DNA of 64,000 nt from Otatea glauca (Eukaryota > Streptophyta > Magnoliopsida > Poales > Poaceae): contig CM070720.1 of assembly GCA_036346275.1 (NCBI GenBank), positions 7,727,278 through 7,791,277 on the forward strand, given 5' to 3'. Below are positions 21,669 to 33,844 of this stretch, piece by piece. A model generated the notes under the pieces. It was not told the origin of the DNA. It saw only the letters and a list, made by a program, of their open reading frames with translations, and searched no databases. Both the position numbers and the translations under genes were made by a program. Position 1 is the first letter of the stretch, and every line of letters begins with the position of its first letter.

Positions 21669-24600
21669 TGTAACACCCTAAAAATTGCCATATTTTAAAT
21701 TTTGGAGTTATTTTGATTTTTGAAAATTTCCGGAAATTTATTGAAATTTATTTTGATTTATTCAAATATGGTCATTCTTGAAGTCAATTAAAATAAAATA
21801 TAGGTTTATGCCAAGTTTTATTGGAAATATTTTTTTTGAGTTCAGAATGTCTCAAAATATTTTCTAGATTTTTTCTGGAATTTTTCCGAACATTTTGCTA
21901 TTTATTTTGGCTTTGTTTATTTATCTGATTTATTTTAAATGGAAAATGTCTTTAATAATGTGATGAATAGTACTGGGCCGGCCCAGCACTATGCTTAGCC
22001 TGGCCCAGTTCGCCAAAACCCTAGAATCGCGTCATCCGATCTTGATCGAATGGTTGCCGTTGCGCCGCATTGCCTGCGCGCGTGCGCTATCCGATCGAGT
22101 CCATGCGGACGCCCGTGATGGAGCCACGTCCCTTCGCCCACATAATCGTCGGAGTTAACGCCGTCGAGTGTTTCTGCTTGTTTCGCCGCCTGCAGCACAC
22201 ACGTCGAGGCTCCTTTAAGTGCACCAGTTAGCGCGTCTGGCAGAGCTCTTCTTGCTGCATCTTTTAACTTCTCGCACGCCTCCCGAGTCGCCACCGTTTG
22301 CCCTCAAGAGCTCGCTAAAGTTCGCTGAAGTCTTTGCCGCAGTTCTTTGCCCTTTTGCTCGCCGTCCATTGAGGTTCCGCTGTCCCCAAGGTCTCCGTCG
22401 AGTTCGTCGTGCCAAGACGCGTCGATCCCGTCAGTTCTTCTCGCCGAAATCGTCTTCTAGCGCCGTCGCCGTGGTCGTCTTCCCCAGCTCCGGTAGCCTT
22501 CTCTTCCACGCCACCGCCAACCTCGCGAACCCTTGCCGACCGTTCGATCCTCATCGCGCCGCGTCGGTAAGTCCATGTCGCCCCTTCTCTGTTTACGCTT
22601 AGAGTAGTTCGTGACCGTTGGATCTAGGATGGATGGCGTGGATTAGATCTAGATGTTACGTCTTTGGTGGATCTTAGCCGTTAGATCTGCAGTGGACGCT
22701 TGGGATAGTGCCACATTGCTTCGTGCACAGTGAACCGCTCCGGTAACTTGCGTCGTTGGATTGGATCTGAACGGTGGAGGTCAGATCGGGTTGCCTTAAG
22801 GATCCACGCTGTTCAGATTTGAACGTGCGGCGGTGATTGCGCCGCGCCCTCACCGAATCGCCTGCGGACGCGTGTGCACTTTGACCGGGGACCAGACCAA
22901 ATCTCGGCCGTTGATTTTAAACTGGCTACTGGGATTGCGCCGTGTGTCTTCGCGTAAGTTGAGGCATCGCCAGGCGTGCGCGAGATCTAACCGTTAGATC
23001 CGGGAGCGCCGTCCGATGTGTGACGTGTGGAGGCGTGGAGCTCGAGGCGTCGCCGAGTCCGCGCGGGAAGCTAATCGTTGGATTTCGCTAGCACCGTCGG
23101 ATGCACGACGCGTGTCACACGGATTTCGAAGCATGTCGGTGTGACACATGAGATCCGACCGTTGATCCTTTGACGGTCCTGATTGTACCACGTGGTAGCG
23201 TTCTGACCGTCGGTTGGGAACGACCGAGATGCCGACACGTGTCCGTGTTTGAATCTCGAGGCAGTCGGCTGACGTCATCTGGTGGGGGGCTAGGTGCACT
23301 GTTCTGTGGACCAGAGCCAGGCCGTGGACCCAATCCATGGACCGAGGCGACGTGGCAGCGCCAGGAAGCGCCACGTGTCGGCTGACGTCGTGCTGACTTA
23401 ATAAATCGAGTTTTCAATAGAAAAATAAAGAAATAAATTCGGGATTTTCTATTTTCTTATTTATATTTTAATTAAAACTTTGAAAGGCTATAACTTTTGC
23501 ATTTTAACTCCGATTGAGGTGATTCCAGTCTCTAAAAATTTGTAAAATGGTGCTCTTTTTAATGGTGAATTTTATTTGAATTTTTGAGGTTATGTAGTCT
23601 ACTGTTTTGGTTACTTATTGCATATATAATTTTTTACGCGTAGACGCAAATCTGCTGAAATGTTTCGAGGAAAGTTCGTTGCCCAAGATCAAGCTTCGGA
23701 TCACGACCAGCAACTCTTTGAAGGCAAGTGATGCTTTGACCATTTTGATCCCAGTTTTTAAAATATTTGTTGCTTGAAATTATGTATGCTAAGTTAATTA
23801 AAAGTGAATTTAAATAAATTTTGGTAATGTAGCTAATCAACCCATATTGTTATTACCACCTTGAAATTACTATTTGTATGCCTTGAAATCATTGTCACCC
23901 TAAGATTATTCATACTTGTTGGATATTAATAGGATGCCAACACGAGAGGCTAGACCGTGAATAGATGCTTAGCCTTGCAACGAGTCATCATGATCTTTCG
24001 AAAAATGCAACAATGTTGACTAATGACATATGGAATTTATTTGAAAATGGTGTGGTGATGCCATGTGATGTGACTAAAATACGGAGACCTGTGTGGTTTT
24101 GTATCGATGTTGAGTTATTATTGGCATGTGTTGCACAATAATCAACCGGGTGGGAAATGATTTAGACTGGGGCAAGTGGCAAGAGGCTTTGTGCCAGGTG
24201 GGCCTGTGTGGCAATGGGCTAATGAGTGATGTGAGTCTGTGTGCCACATTGGGCTATGTGCCACTATTGAGCGATGGAAGTCTTGCCTTGGTTAGCTAAG
24301 GACTTCACCTTGCAAGTCTTTGAACTGAGTCACCCGTACAACCACATGTCTGGTATGGGACAGACCTAGTTGATTAGGGTTCTGATATCTTTCCTCTGAT
24401 ACCTCGGGGTGACAATACACGGGGGTGTATCTATGTGGGGGAGCGTACCTGTGCTGCGGCTTGGTGCCCATCCAACGATGTTGTCCTGTCCTATACTTCG
24501 ACTCTGTGTGATGGAAGTGATAGTGAAGGTGATACCGGAGAGGTTCATTGGTTAAGGTAGAGGTTCCTGAAAGGCTTTGATACGGGCAATCACCTGTGTG

Positions 24601-25365
24601 GTGAGCGGCTGTATCTTGTGGGTAAAGTGTACAACCTCTGCAGAGTGTCAAATCTATTCGAATAGCCATGTCTGCAGTATTGGACATTGCTCGGGGATTA
24701 CAGTCTAGGGGTAGATCTTCAAACATAAAATCTGGAGAGGGTGGCTATGTGCCAGTGCTAAAAATGAACTATCTAAGGCTGTGTGCCGAGAATCTTTGAA
24801 GAAAAAAAGAACCATTTGAAGAACTTAGCAGTATATATAGCTGTGTCACTGCTTTTAATCTAAATAAGAAACTAGTTCAAAAATGATGTTTGATGCAAAA
24901 GAACCAAGTAAGCCAATTCTTTGGAATAAGCTTGCATATAGTAATAAGCACTACATTCTGTGCATTACTTGTTGAGTGCCTTGAGTACTCACCCCTCCTT
25001 GCCTATCAACCCAACATCAGTGGAGGAGTCTACACCCGTTTGGGAGGAGGAGTACATTGAAGATCCGGACAATTAGGGGGCAAGCCCAGTCGGTTGCCTG
25101 TGGCAAGATGAAGGCTTCCACGAAGTTTATTGCTTTCCGCTGTTACCCTTTTATTACTCTGATAATGTAGGCCCTGCGTGACTGATCTTATGTAAGGAGA
25201 CCATAAGGTCGTACAATTCAGTTCATATAAATGTTTGCACTATTTATTTGGTTTCGTTGTGAAAGTGCAGAATGTTCAACCTCAGAAGATCAGTGTGTGC
25301 TAGCGTGATCCTGGACTAGCACAGAATACGCAGAGGGTCCAAATTCTCAGAATCTGGTCCCGACA
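21669..25365 (+). mobile_element. Solo LTR C (3.7 kb) inside copia B gag
   Basis: The segment begins TGTAACACCC and ends CCCGACA. It is flanked by CAGTC (21664-21668) and CAATC (25366-25370), a 5-bp duplication with one change. Removing it restores the gag frame. There is no gag-pol inside, primer site or polypurine tract, so it is a single LTR left by recombination. The TGTAACA start and long LTR are typical of Tekay/Del-like chromoviruses in grasses. It shares blocks with solo LTR F, for example GTGGGTAAAGTGTACA at 24618 and TTTGACCAT at 23735. Confidence 0.85.
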
Positions 25366-25370
25366 CAATC

Positions 25371-25830
25371 CGATCAGCCCTCATGTGATCAAGATGATTG
25401 GTTACATTTGGAGATTGGAAAAACTTGAGTTTCCCCTTAGCCTCAGTTTGGCCACAGATGTTATTCTCCAGTCTCTGCCTCAGAGCTTTCAGCCATTCAT
25501 TATGAATTTTCATATGAATAGCATGGAGAAGAGCCTAACCGAACTACATGGGATGCTCAAGGCTGCCGAGGAAAGCATTAAGGAAAACCTAATCATGTGA
25601 TGATGGTTCAGAAAACAACTGCATTCAAAAAGAGGAAGGCTAAGGCTGGGGGAACGGGAAAGAGCAAGGGCAAGGGCAAGGCATAAGATGAGATCGCAAG
25701 CCTCAAAACTAAGCTTCAGAAACTCAAAGTTGACCCTCAACCTGATACCCAATGCTTCTATTGCAAGAAGTTAGGACATTGGAAACGGAACTGCGAAAAG
25801 TACCTGGCAGATAAGAAGAATGGAAATGTG
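25371..25830 (+). pseudogene. Copia B gag, C-terminal part with zinc knuckle
   Basis: The gag frame resumes after solo LTR C (SPHVIKMIGY...). A stop occurs near 25598 and another at about 25685. A CCHC zinc knuckle (CFYCKKLGHWKRNC, about 25752-25793) would bind element RNA. The frame then passes directly into protease. Confidence 0.8.
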
Positions 25831-28732
25831 ATTTCCACTTCAGGTATTAATGTTATAGAAATTAATCTTGCTACTTCTTCACTCAGCTCATGGATATATG
25901 ATACCGGTTCGGTTGCTCACATTTGCAATTCAATGCAGGGGCTGATAAAGAGTAGAGATTTGGCAAAAGGAGAAGTGCATCTTCGCGTGGGGAATAAAGC
26001 AAGAGTTGTTGGTCTTGCCGTTTGCACGTACCCATTACATTTGCCTTCAGGATTAGTTTTGGAACTCAATAATTGTTATTTTGTTCCATCTTTGAGTAGA
26101 AACATTATTTCATCTTCTTGTTTGGAACATGAAGGTTATGATTTCAGAATAAAGTACTTTGTTTGTTCGATATTTTTGAATGATATGTATTATGGTCGTT
26201 GCCCCACGGTGGATGGGTTGTACGTACTTGAACTCGAAGATAAACCTGTCTATAACATTAATGTAAAAAGGCCTCGTCCTAATGATTTGAACCCTACCTT
26301 TTTATGGCATTGTCGCTTAGGATATATAAATGATAAGCGCATGAAGAAGCTCCATGGTGATGGACTTCTAACCTCATTTGATTTTGAATCATTTGAAACA
26401 TGTGAGTCTTGTTTACTTGGCAAGATGACAAAGGCCCCTTTCACAGGTTTTAGTGTGAGAGTGAGTGTATTATTGGCCCTTGTACATACAGATGTATGTG
26501 GACCAATGAGCTCGACTGCTAGGGGTGGGTTTCAGTACTTTGTAACTTTTACCGATGACTTTAGTAGATATGGATATATCTATTTAATGAGGCATAAATC
26601 CGAAACTTTCGAAAGGTTCAAAGAGTTTCAGAACAAAGTACAAAATCAACTTGGCAAATCAATAAAACACTTACGATCAGATCATCGTGGCGAATACTTG
26701 AGACAAGAGTTTGGTGATCATCTAAAGCAATGTGGAATCGTTCCGCAACTTACTCCGCCAGGAACGCCTCAATGGAATGGCGTGTCCGAACGATGAAACC
26801 GAACTTTATTAGATATGGTTCGGTCAATGATGAGCCAAACAGATCTGCCATTATCCTTCTGGGGTTTCGCTCTAGAGACAGCTGCTTCACTTTGAATAGG
26901 GTCCCATCAAAATCCGTTGAGAAGACGCCATATGAGATATGGACTGGGAGAAGACCCATGTTCTCATTTCTCAAGATATGGGGATGTGTGTCTTATGTAA
27001 AATGTTTACAATCAGATAAACTCGCACCTAAATCAGAAAAATGCTTTTTTGTGGGGTATCCTAAAGAAACAAAAGGATATTACTTTTACAAATGAAACGA
27101 GAACAAAGTTTTTGTTGCTCGAAATGGTGTCTTCTTGGAGAAAGAGTTTCTTTCAAAAGAAATCAGTGGGAGTGATGTGTATCTCGATGAAGTTCGAGAA
27201 TCACATGAATATGTTCAAACTACCACTGAACCTTCACAAGATGTACAAAGTGTTGTACAACCTGTGGAAGAGACACCAGCCCCACGTAGGTCGGGGAGGC
27301 CGCGTCATGTACCTATAAGATATGGGAATGATATTTTATTGTTGGACAATGATGAGCCCATGAATTATGAAGAAGCAATGATGGACCCAAACTCCGAAAA
27401 ATGGCTTGAAGCCTTGAGATCCGAAATTCAATCCATGCATGACAATCAAGTTTGGAACTTGGTCGATTCTCCTGATGGTGTAAAAACCATTGAATGCAAA
27501 TGGATTTTCAAGAAGAAGATAGATGTAGATGGGAATGTTCAGATCTATAAGGCACGGTTGGTGGCAAAGGGTTTCAAACAAGTTCAAGGAGTTGACTATG
27601 ATGAAACCGTCTCACCGGTAGCCATGCTCAAGTCTGTCCGGATCATTTTAGCTATTGCTGCATATTTTGATTATGAAATATGGCAGATGGATGTCAAAAT
27701 AACCTTCCTTAATGGGAATCTATCTGAGGATGTATACATGATACAACCTGAAGACTTTGTTGATCCTAAATATGCTAAAAGGGTATGCAAGCTTCAAAGA
27801 TCTATTTATGGGTTAAAGCAAGCATCTCGGAGTTGAAACAGTCGTTTTGATGAAGTAGTCAAAGGGTTTGACTTTATCAAAAATGAAGAAGAGCCTTGCG
27901 TTTACAAGAAGGCAAGTGGGAGCACACTTGTGTTTTCCGATTTTGTGTGTGGATGACACATTATTGATCAAGAATGATATTCCTATGCTTGAAGATGTTA
28001 AGACTTCATTGAAAAAGATTTTCTCAATAAAGGACTTGGGAGAAGCATACAATATCTTGGGCATAAAAATCTATAGAGATAGATCAAAAAGGTTAATTGG
28101 ATTAAGTCAGAAAACGTACATTGACAAGATATTGAAAAAGTTCAATATGCATGAATCCAAGAGAGGTTTCATGCCAATGTCACATGGCATCAGTCTCTGC
28201 AAGAATCAGTGTCCTTCGACATCTGATGAGCAAGACAAGATGAGCAAGATTCCATATGCTTCAGCTATTGGGTCTATTATGTATACCATGATCTGCACAC
28301 GTCGAGATGTCTCATATGCTCTAAGTGTCACGAGCAGATACCAAGCGGATCCTGGTGATAGTCATTGGATAGCCGTAAAAAATATCCTGAAATACTTGAG
28401 AAGAACTAAGGGTATGTTCCTTGTTTTTGGAGGTGAGGAAGATATGTTTGCAAAGGGTTACACCGATGCAAGCTTCCAAACTGACAAAGATGATTTCCGA
28501 TCGCAATCCGGGTTTGTGTTTACACTAAATGGAGGAGCAGTAAGCTGGAAGAGTTCCAAGCAAAACACGGTGGCCGACTCTACGACAGAAGCGGAGTACA
28601 TTGCGGATTCGGAGGCCGCAAAAGAAGCTATGTGGATTAAGAAGTTTATCACAGAGCTTGGTGTGGTCGCTAGTGCCTCTAGTCCAATGGACATCTATTG
28701 TGATAATAGTGGTGACATTGCACAATCTAAAG
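25831..28732 (+). pseudogene. Copia B pol: protease, integrase, reverse transcriptase, RNase H
   Basis: Domains follow in copia order. The protease has the WIYDTGS active site (about 25891). A pre-integrase zinc region (HCRLG, CESCLLGK, about 26300-26420) leads into an integrase with HTDVCGPM, LRSDHRGEY and a Glu in NGVSER. RT has MDVKITFLNG (about 27688) and CVDD in place of YVDD (27947-27958). RNase H has WKSSKQNTVADSTTEAEY. Stops at 26794 and 27834, a short interruption near 27093 and a frameshift near 27915 break the frame. Gypsy D interrupts RNase H at 28732; its end resumes at 42742. Pol would make and integrate element cDNA. Confidence 0.9.
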
Positions 28733-29664
28733 TGATAGTACTAGGCGTCCCGATCTTTCGATGAGAGGAGGTAGCGTCGATCTGGTGGAGGGCAAAGTTG
28801 GCGGCCCGACTACAACGAACCCGACGTTGCGCCTTAGCGACCGGTACACCACCCTCCTGAAGGATATTGATCCCGCGGGAAGCGCGACCAACCTGACCAC
28901 GAAGGTCTTTGTTCCTGCGAGCAATCGAAGAACCAGCAAGAACAAGGGATTACAAGCAACTCAATTGCGAATATGAATTCAGATCGGTTCTGAAACAAAA
29001 ACACTCGAAGTTGGGGTTCTGATGAACAAGTAGACGGGCGGCCTAGCAGGCACGCGCGAGTACAAGCAGTAGCAATGGCTAACTGAATCAAACAAAACCC
29101 CAAAACCCTAACTATGGTGGCGGCTGGCTAATTATAGACCAAGGGCGTGCAGCACTGGGCCTTAACATGGGCCTACTGATTACAACTCGAAATAAAGACT
29201 AGAGCCCAATTAGACTCGGACTAGAAAAGTGTTCTGGATTGTTTTGCATATTCTTGTTGACTCGGAAGGAATTTAGAGATGATCTCGAATCGGTTGGAAA
29301 GAGGACGACCAGAGCTTTCGTTCTTGTACTCGTAGACCTCCAGAAGCCTTCTGGATCAAAAGTTATGGCCGTTTGAATTTGACCATCTCTGGAAGTCCGA
29401 ACTGATTCCAATTTGCTCTTCCCTCCGGACGCGAACTCCTTTGTGCGTTGTGGGTCTTCCCCATGGTTCCTAAGAATAATCACATCATCAAAAAAATTAA
29501 GTAGCATCCCATTCTTTGTATCATTAATTGGAATACTTAGGAACGCCTTCACCTGATAATTTAGTTGACGTGCACGGGCTCGAGTGAGTGGTCCTTGAAG
29601 TGGTGGTTCATCCTGGTGAGTGGAGTTAGAGCTGGTTGTATCCATTGTGGAGATGTCCTCATCA
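28733..29664 (-). repeat. 3' LTR of gypsy D
   Basis: 932 bp, the same length as its partner at 41810-42741, with about 2-3% differences in the stretch I compared. A TATA-like CTATAATTA is on the minus strand at 29129-29137. The integrase reading frame runs into this LTR up to the stop near 29199. Confidence 0.93.
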
Positions 29665-30351
29665 TCCTCCCTCTCTTGAAATGGAGTCGTCCTCGACTCA
29701 AACTCATCTTCAACACCCATGTACGGCTTCAAATCAGCAACATTGAAAGAATTGGTTACACTGTAGTCTGCAGGCAAATCAAGCTTGTATGCATTATCAT
29801 TTATCTTAGCAATCATTTTAAAAGGACCATCAGCTCTAGGCTTCAATTTAGACTTTCGCAAATCAGGAAACCTGTCCTTTCTCAAGTGTAACCAAACAAG
29901 ATCTCCAGGTTCAAAAGTTAATTCCTTCCTACCCTGACTACCAGCAACTCTATATCTAGCATTCATGCGCTCAATGTTATCTTTAGTAGTCTCATGTAAT
30001 TTCAAAGACAAAATCAAGACGTTTAGCAGACATCTAAGTTTACTTTTTCAGAACATGGTAATGTCAAAATATCAATGGGTGCACGAGGATTGAAACCATA
30101 TACCACCTGAAAAGGAGTCATCTTGGTAGTAGAATGTAATGAGCGGTTGTAAGCAAACTCCACATGAGGTAGGCACTCTTCCCACATCTTCAAATTGTTC
30201 TTCAAAATGGCTCTCAATATTGTAGACAACATTCTGTTGACGACTTCAGTCTGGCCATCAGTTTGAGGGTGACATGTAGTAGAAAACAAAAGCTTGGTAC
30301 CAAGTTTCTTCCAAAGCGTCCGCCAAAAATGACTCAAAAATTTTTGCATCC
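29199..30351 (-). pseudogene. Gypsy D integrase C-terminal half, extending into the 3' LTR
   Basis: From 30351 the minus strand encodes the second part of the integrase core (FLSHFWRTLW, HPQTDGQTEVVNR with the catalytic Glu). A short frame break near 30023 follows. The C-terminal domain has GDLVWLHLRKDRFPDLRKSK, DGPFKMIAKINDNAYKLDLP and NVADLKPYMG. The frame crosses the polypurine tract and uses about 155 codons of LTR (GPLTRARARQLNYQV...) before stopping at 29199. Extension of pol into the 3' LTR is known for CRM-type chromoviruses, where this region may influence targeting. No standard chromodomain is present. The first integrase part is at 31389 and above, cut off by solo LTR E. Confidence 0.8.
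29665..29680 (-). other. Polypurine tract of gypsy D
   Basis: The minus strand reads CAAGAGAGGGAGGA immediately before the TGATGAGGAC start of the 3' LTR. It would prime plus-strand synthesis. Confidence 0.75.
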
Positions 30352-31388
30352 TGTCGGGGATCGGCCACCCTGACACGTGGCCCCCCCGGGGGGGGGGCTT
30401 CGAGCAGCCCTCCCCTAAGATCGGGGGACTGTCCCCTAGCTCGGGCGGAGACGTCCCCGAACCGCCAGTCCGGAGCACCAATCGGACTGTTCCGAGCCAG
30501 GCTCCGACCAAAGGTCCCGCAAGGCCATAAAGGAGCTCTTCCCCGACCTAGCCGACCGCCCCGAGCTCTTTCCCAACCTAGCGGGGCGTTCGACCTTCGT
30601 CACAGACCGGGCTCCCCCGACCTCCGACCAGCCCGATCCCGGTCTCCGCCAAGGGTCGAGCATCGGGCCCTCCGCTGACCTTTAACCACATATCCAACGA
30701 TCGCGACCGCCTGAAGGGACAGCACAGAAGCAGGTGGCTCCTTCCCAAGGCAGCACGAAGGTCGCCAAAGTCAAAGCCTCAGTCCCATCATCCAGTCGCG
30801 TACAGCATGGGAGTCCACTCACCCCAGGCAGCGCTGGGGCCACGCATGGCAACGTCATCATCTGACAAAACCACAGAGAGTGGGTGCGCTGTTTCCCGAA
30901 GAAGCAGCGACCTGCTTTGCTCGGAGAGTCTACTAACCCGGCGTGGGCAAGGCCAGACAAGACTAGTCACCAAGACGAAGGCTTTCTGACATGAGCCCCT
31001 TCATCCTCTCGGCTCCCAATCCCCAATGTAACCTGCCCCTTTCGGCCGTATAAGGGAGGGCAGGGCCCTCTGGAAGGGCGGCTTTTCTTCTTTCTCACTA
31101 CACCTCCACGAACTAGGCTCCGGCACTCTCATATTGGAACCCCTAGCTCTCATTTGTAAAGGCCGTGCAGCCATCGGCATTGAGGGCAATACAGTACCAT
31201 CATCCGAACTGGAGTAGGGACGTTCGGCCCGAACCAGTATAAATCTCGTGTCCCCTGTTTGATTGTGCTGGCCCCCCTGTTCAGTACGCCCGCCGAGGGT
31301 ACCTCCCGGACGAGCGAAGCTCTGGGCCTCGCCCTCCGTACTACCCTTCACCCTCTTTCTTTGTGGTCGACGGTCCCGATCGTCGACA
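30352..31388 (+). mobile_element. Solo LTR E (1.0 kb) inside gypsy D integrase
   Basis: 1037 bp beginning TGTCGGGGATCGGCC and ending GATCGTCGACA, with flanks CATCC (30347-30351) and CTTCC (31389-31393), one change. It has no coding capacity for gag-pol. Both ends and an internal AACCAGTATAAATCT motif (about 31232-31246) match the LTR of gypsy A read on its own sense strand. It therefore comes from a related Tat-lineage family. It lies opposite to D. Its GC-rich frames are not genes. Confidence 0.85.
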
Positions 31389-32481
31389 CTTCCCGATCTG
31401 ACACAATTGTGAAAGGCACTCCATGTAGGCGAACTATCTCCCTGAAAAACAAGTCAGCAATGTTTGTAGCATCATCGCTCTTATGACAAGGTATAAAATG
31501 TGCCATCTTAGAAAACCGATCCACGACAACAAATATGCTATCCCTTCCCCTCTTTGTCCTAGGTAGGCCTAAAACAAAGTCCATTGAAATATCCTCCCAT
31601 GGAACACTAGGAACAAGAAGAGGCGTATATAAACCATGTGGGTTCAGTCGTGACTTAGCTTTATTGCAAGTAGAACAGCGAGAGACATAACGCTCCACAT
31701 CGAGCCTCATCTTTGGCCAATAAAAATGGTTGGCCAACACATCCTCTGTCTTCTTCACACCAAAGTGGCCCATCAGTCCTCCTCCATGTGCTTCCTGAAG
31801 CAACAATAAACGAACAGATCCAGCTGGAATGCATAGCTTGTTAGAACGAAACACAAAACCATCATTAACAATGAACTTATTCCAAACTCTTCCTTCCTTA
31901 CAATTTTGCAAAACATCTTTACAATCAGCATCAAGCGCATATTGCTCTTTAATCGTTTCCAAGCCAAAGATTTTAGAGTCTAGTTGTGAAAGCATGGTAT
32001 ATCGTCGAGATAAAGCATCAGCAATAACATTATCCTTCACCTTCTTGTGTTTGATAACATAAGGGAAAGACTCAATGAATTCTACCCATGTTGCATGCCT
32101 ACGGTTCAACTTATTTTGGCTACGAATGTGCTTCAAGGATTCATGATCAGAGTGTATAACAAACTCTTTGGGCCACAAATAATGTTGCCAAGTCTCTAAT
32201 GTTCGAACCAGTGCATACAATTCCTTATCATAAGTTAAGTAGTTCAAACGAGGCCCAGATAATTTCTCACTGAAATAAGCAACTGGCTTACCTTCTTGGA
32301 TCAGCATGCCTCCAATCCCAATGCCACTAGCATCACACTCAATTTCAAAAGTCTTACCAAAGTCTGGGAGTTGGAGCAGTGGTGCATGGGTCAGCTTCTC
32401 GTTCAACAAGTCAAAGGCATCTTCATGTGACTTGCCCCATTGGAAAGCCACGCCTTTCTTGGACAACTCATTCAGCGGCAA
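31389..32481 (-). pseudogene. Gypsy D RNase H and integrase N-terminal half
   Basis: An open minus-strand frame encodes the end of the RT connection, RNase H (ECDASGIGIGGML, YDKELYALVRTLETWQHYL, DHESL, IADALSRR), the integrase HHCC zinc finger (GGGLMGHFGVKKT ... CSTCNKAKS) and the first part of the core (MDFVLGLP, VVVDRFSKMAHFIPC, FTIVSDR). It is intact over about 360 codons until solo LTR E interrupts it just after the second catalytic Asp (31389). Confidence 0.9.
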
Positions 32482-33844
32482 AGAATCGTCTCAAATCTTT
32501 CACGAGCGGCGATAGAATCCTTCAAGTCCAAGGAAACTCCGCTTTGTGTGACCGTTTTAGAGTCGGCCAACTCTGAATTGCCTCAACCTTGGCTTGATCA
32601 ACTTCAATTCCCTGTGGAGTAACAACATAGCCAAGAAAAGCAACTCGATCGGTGCAAAATGTGCACTTCTCAAGGTTACCAAATAAACGTGCATCTCGTA
32701 AGGCATCAAAAACAGCACGCAAATGAGCAAGATGTTCATCTAATGATTTGCTATATATCAAGATATCATCAAAATATACCACCACAAATCTACCAATGAA
32801 AGCACGCAAAACTTCATTCATTAGTCTCATGAAAGTGCTAGGTGCGTTAGTCAATCCAAAAGGCATCACTAGCCACTCATATAGACCGAACTTAGTTTTG
32901 AAAGCTGTTTTCCATTCATCACCTAATTTCATGCGGATTTGGTGGTAACCACTATGCAAATCAACCTTAGAGAACACAGTAGAGCCACTTAATTCATCAA
33001 GCATATCATCTAACCGAGGAATAGGATGACGATATCTAATGGTAATGTTATTGATTGCTCTACAATCCACACACATGCGCCATGATCCATCCTTCTTAGG
33101 AACAAAAATGACCGGAACAGCACAAGGACCACGCACGTACCCTTTGTCAAGCAGTTCTTGCACTTGGCATTGTATCTCCTTAGTTTCTTCCGAATTAGTC
33201 CTATATGGCGCTCGATTGGGCAAAGATGCTCCAGGAATGAGGTCAATCTGATGTTCAATCCCTCGAATTGGTGGCAAGCCTGGAGGAACGTCATTGGGAA
33301 AAACATCAACATATTCCTGCAAAAGGTTAGTCACAGCAGGAGGCAAAGCAGCAGGTATCTCCTCAAATGAGAACAAAGCATCCTTGCAAACTAAGGCATA
33401 GCAAACAAATTCTTCAACAACTAGTTCCTTCACATCAGATTTGGTAGCGAGAAAACATGCACATTTCAACTTAATCTCGTTTTTATTATCACAAACAGAA
33501 CTAGAATTTTTCTTTTTTGCACTTTCATCAATCTTTTGCTTACTAGCTCTAGCAATGTCCTCCTTAAGAATGGAATCAGGAGTCATAGGATGCAATACAA
33601 TCTTCTTTCCCTTATGCACAAAGGAATACTGGTTGGTTCTACCATCATGCACAGAACTTTTATCATATTGCCAAGGTCTACCTAACAATATAGAACATGC
33701 TTGCATGGGTACGACATCACATTCAGCAGAATCATGATAGGAACCAATAGCAAATTGTACTCTCACCAGCGTGTAACCTTAACGTTACCAATACTGTTTA
33801 ACCATTGAACATAGTAGGGCTGGGGGTGCGGTCTTGTCTCCAAC
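32482..33844 (-). pseudogene. Gypsy D protease C-terminus and reverse transcriptase
   Basis: The minus-strand frame (main open part 32522-33766) carries the end of the protease (ILLGRPWQYD). A linker and the RT fingers-palm follow: VPVIFVPKKDGSWRMCVDCR, VFSKVDLHSGYHQIRM, and the catalytic YFDD at 32765-32776. A frame break with short deletions near 32482-32530 separates RT from RNase H. Two small breaks near 33770-33800 precede the open part. Solo LTR F cuts the protease at 33844. The RT would copy element RNA within the particle. Confidence 0.9.

Noticed and set aside
22219..22602. 127-codon plus-strand frame in solo LTR C
   Set aside because: Ser/Ala/Pro-rich by GC composition with no domain, inside a non-coding LTR flanked by a target duplication.
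30436..31351. Open frames in solo LTR E
   Set aside because: The segment is defined as an LTR by its ends and flanks. The frames are overlapping, low-complexity and GC-driven.
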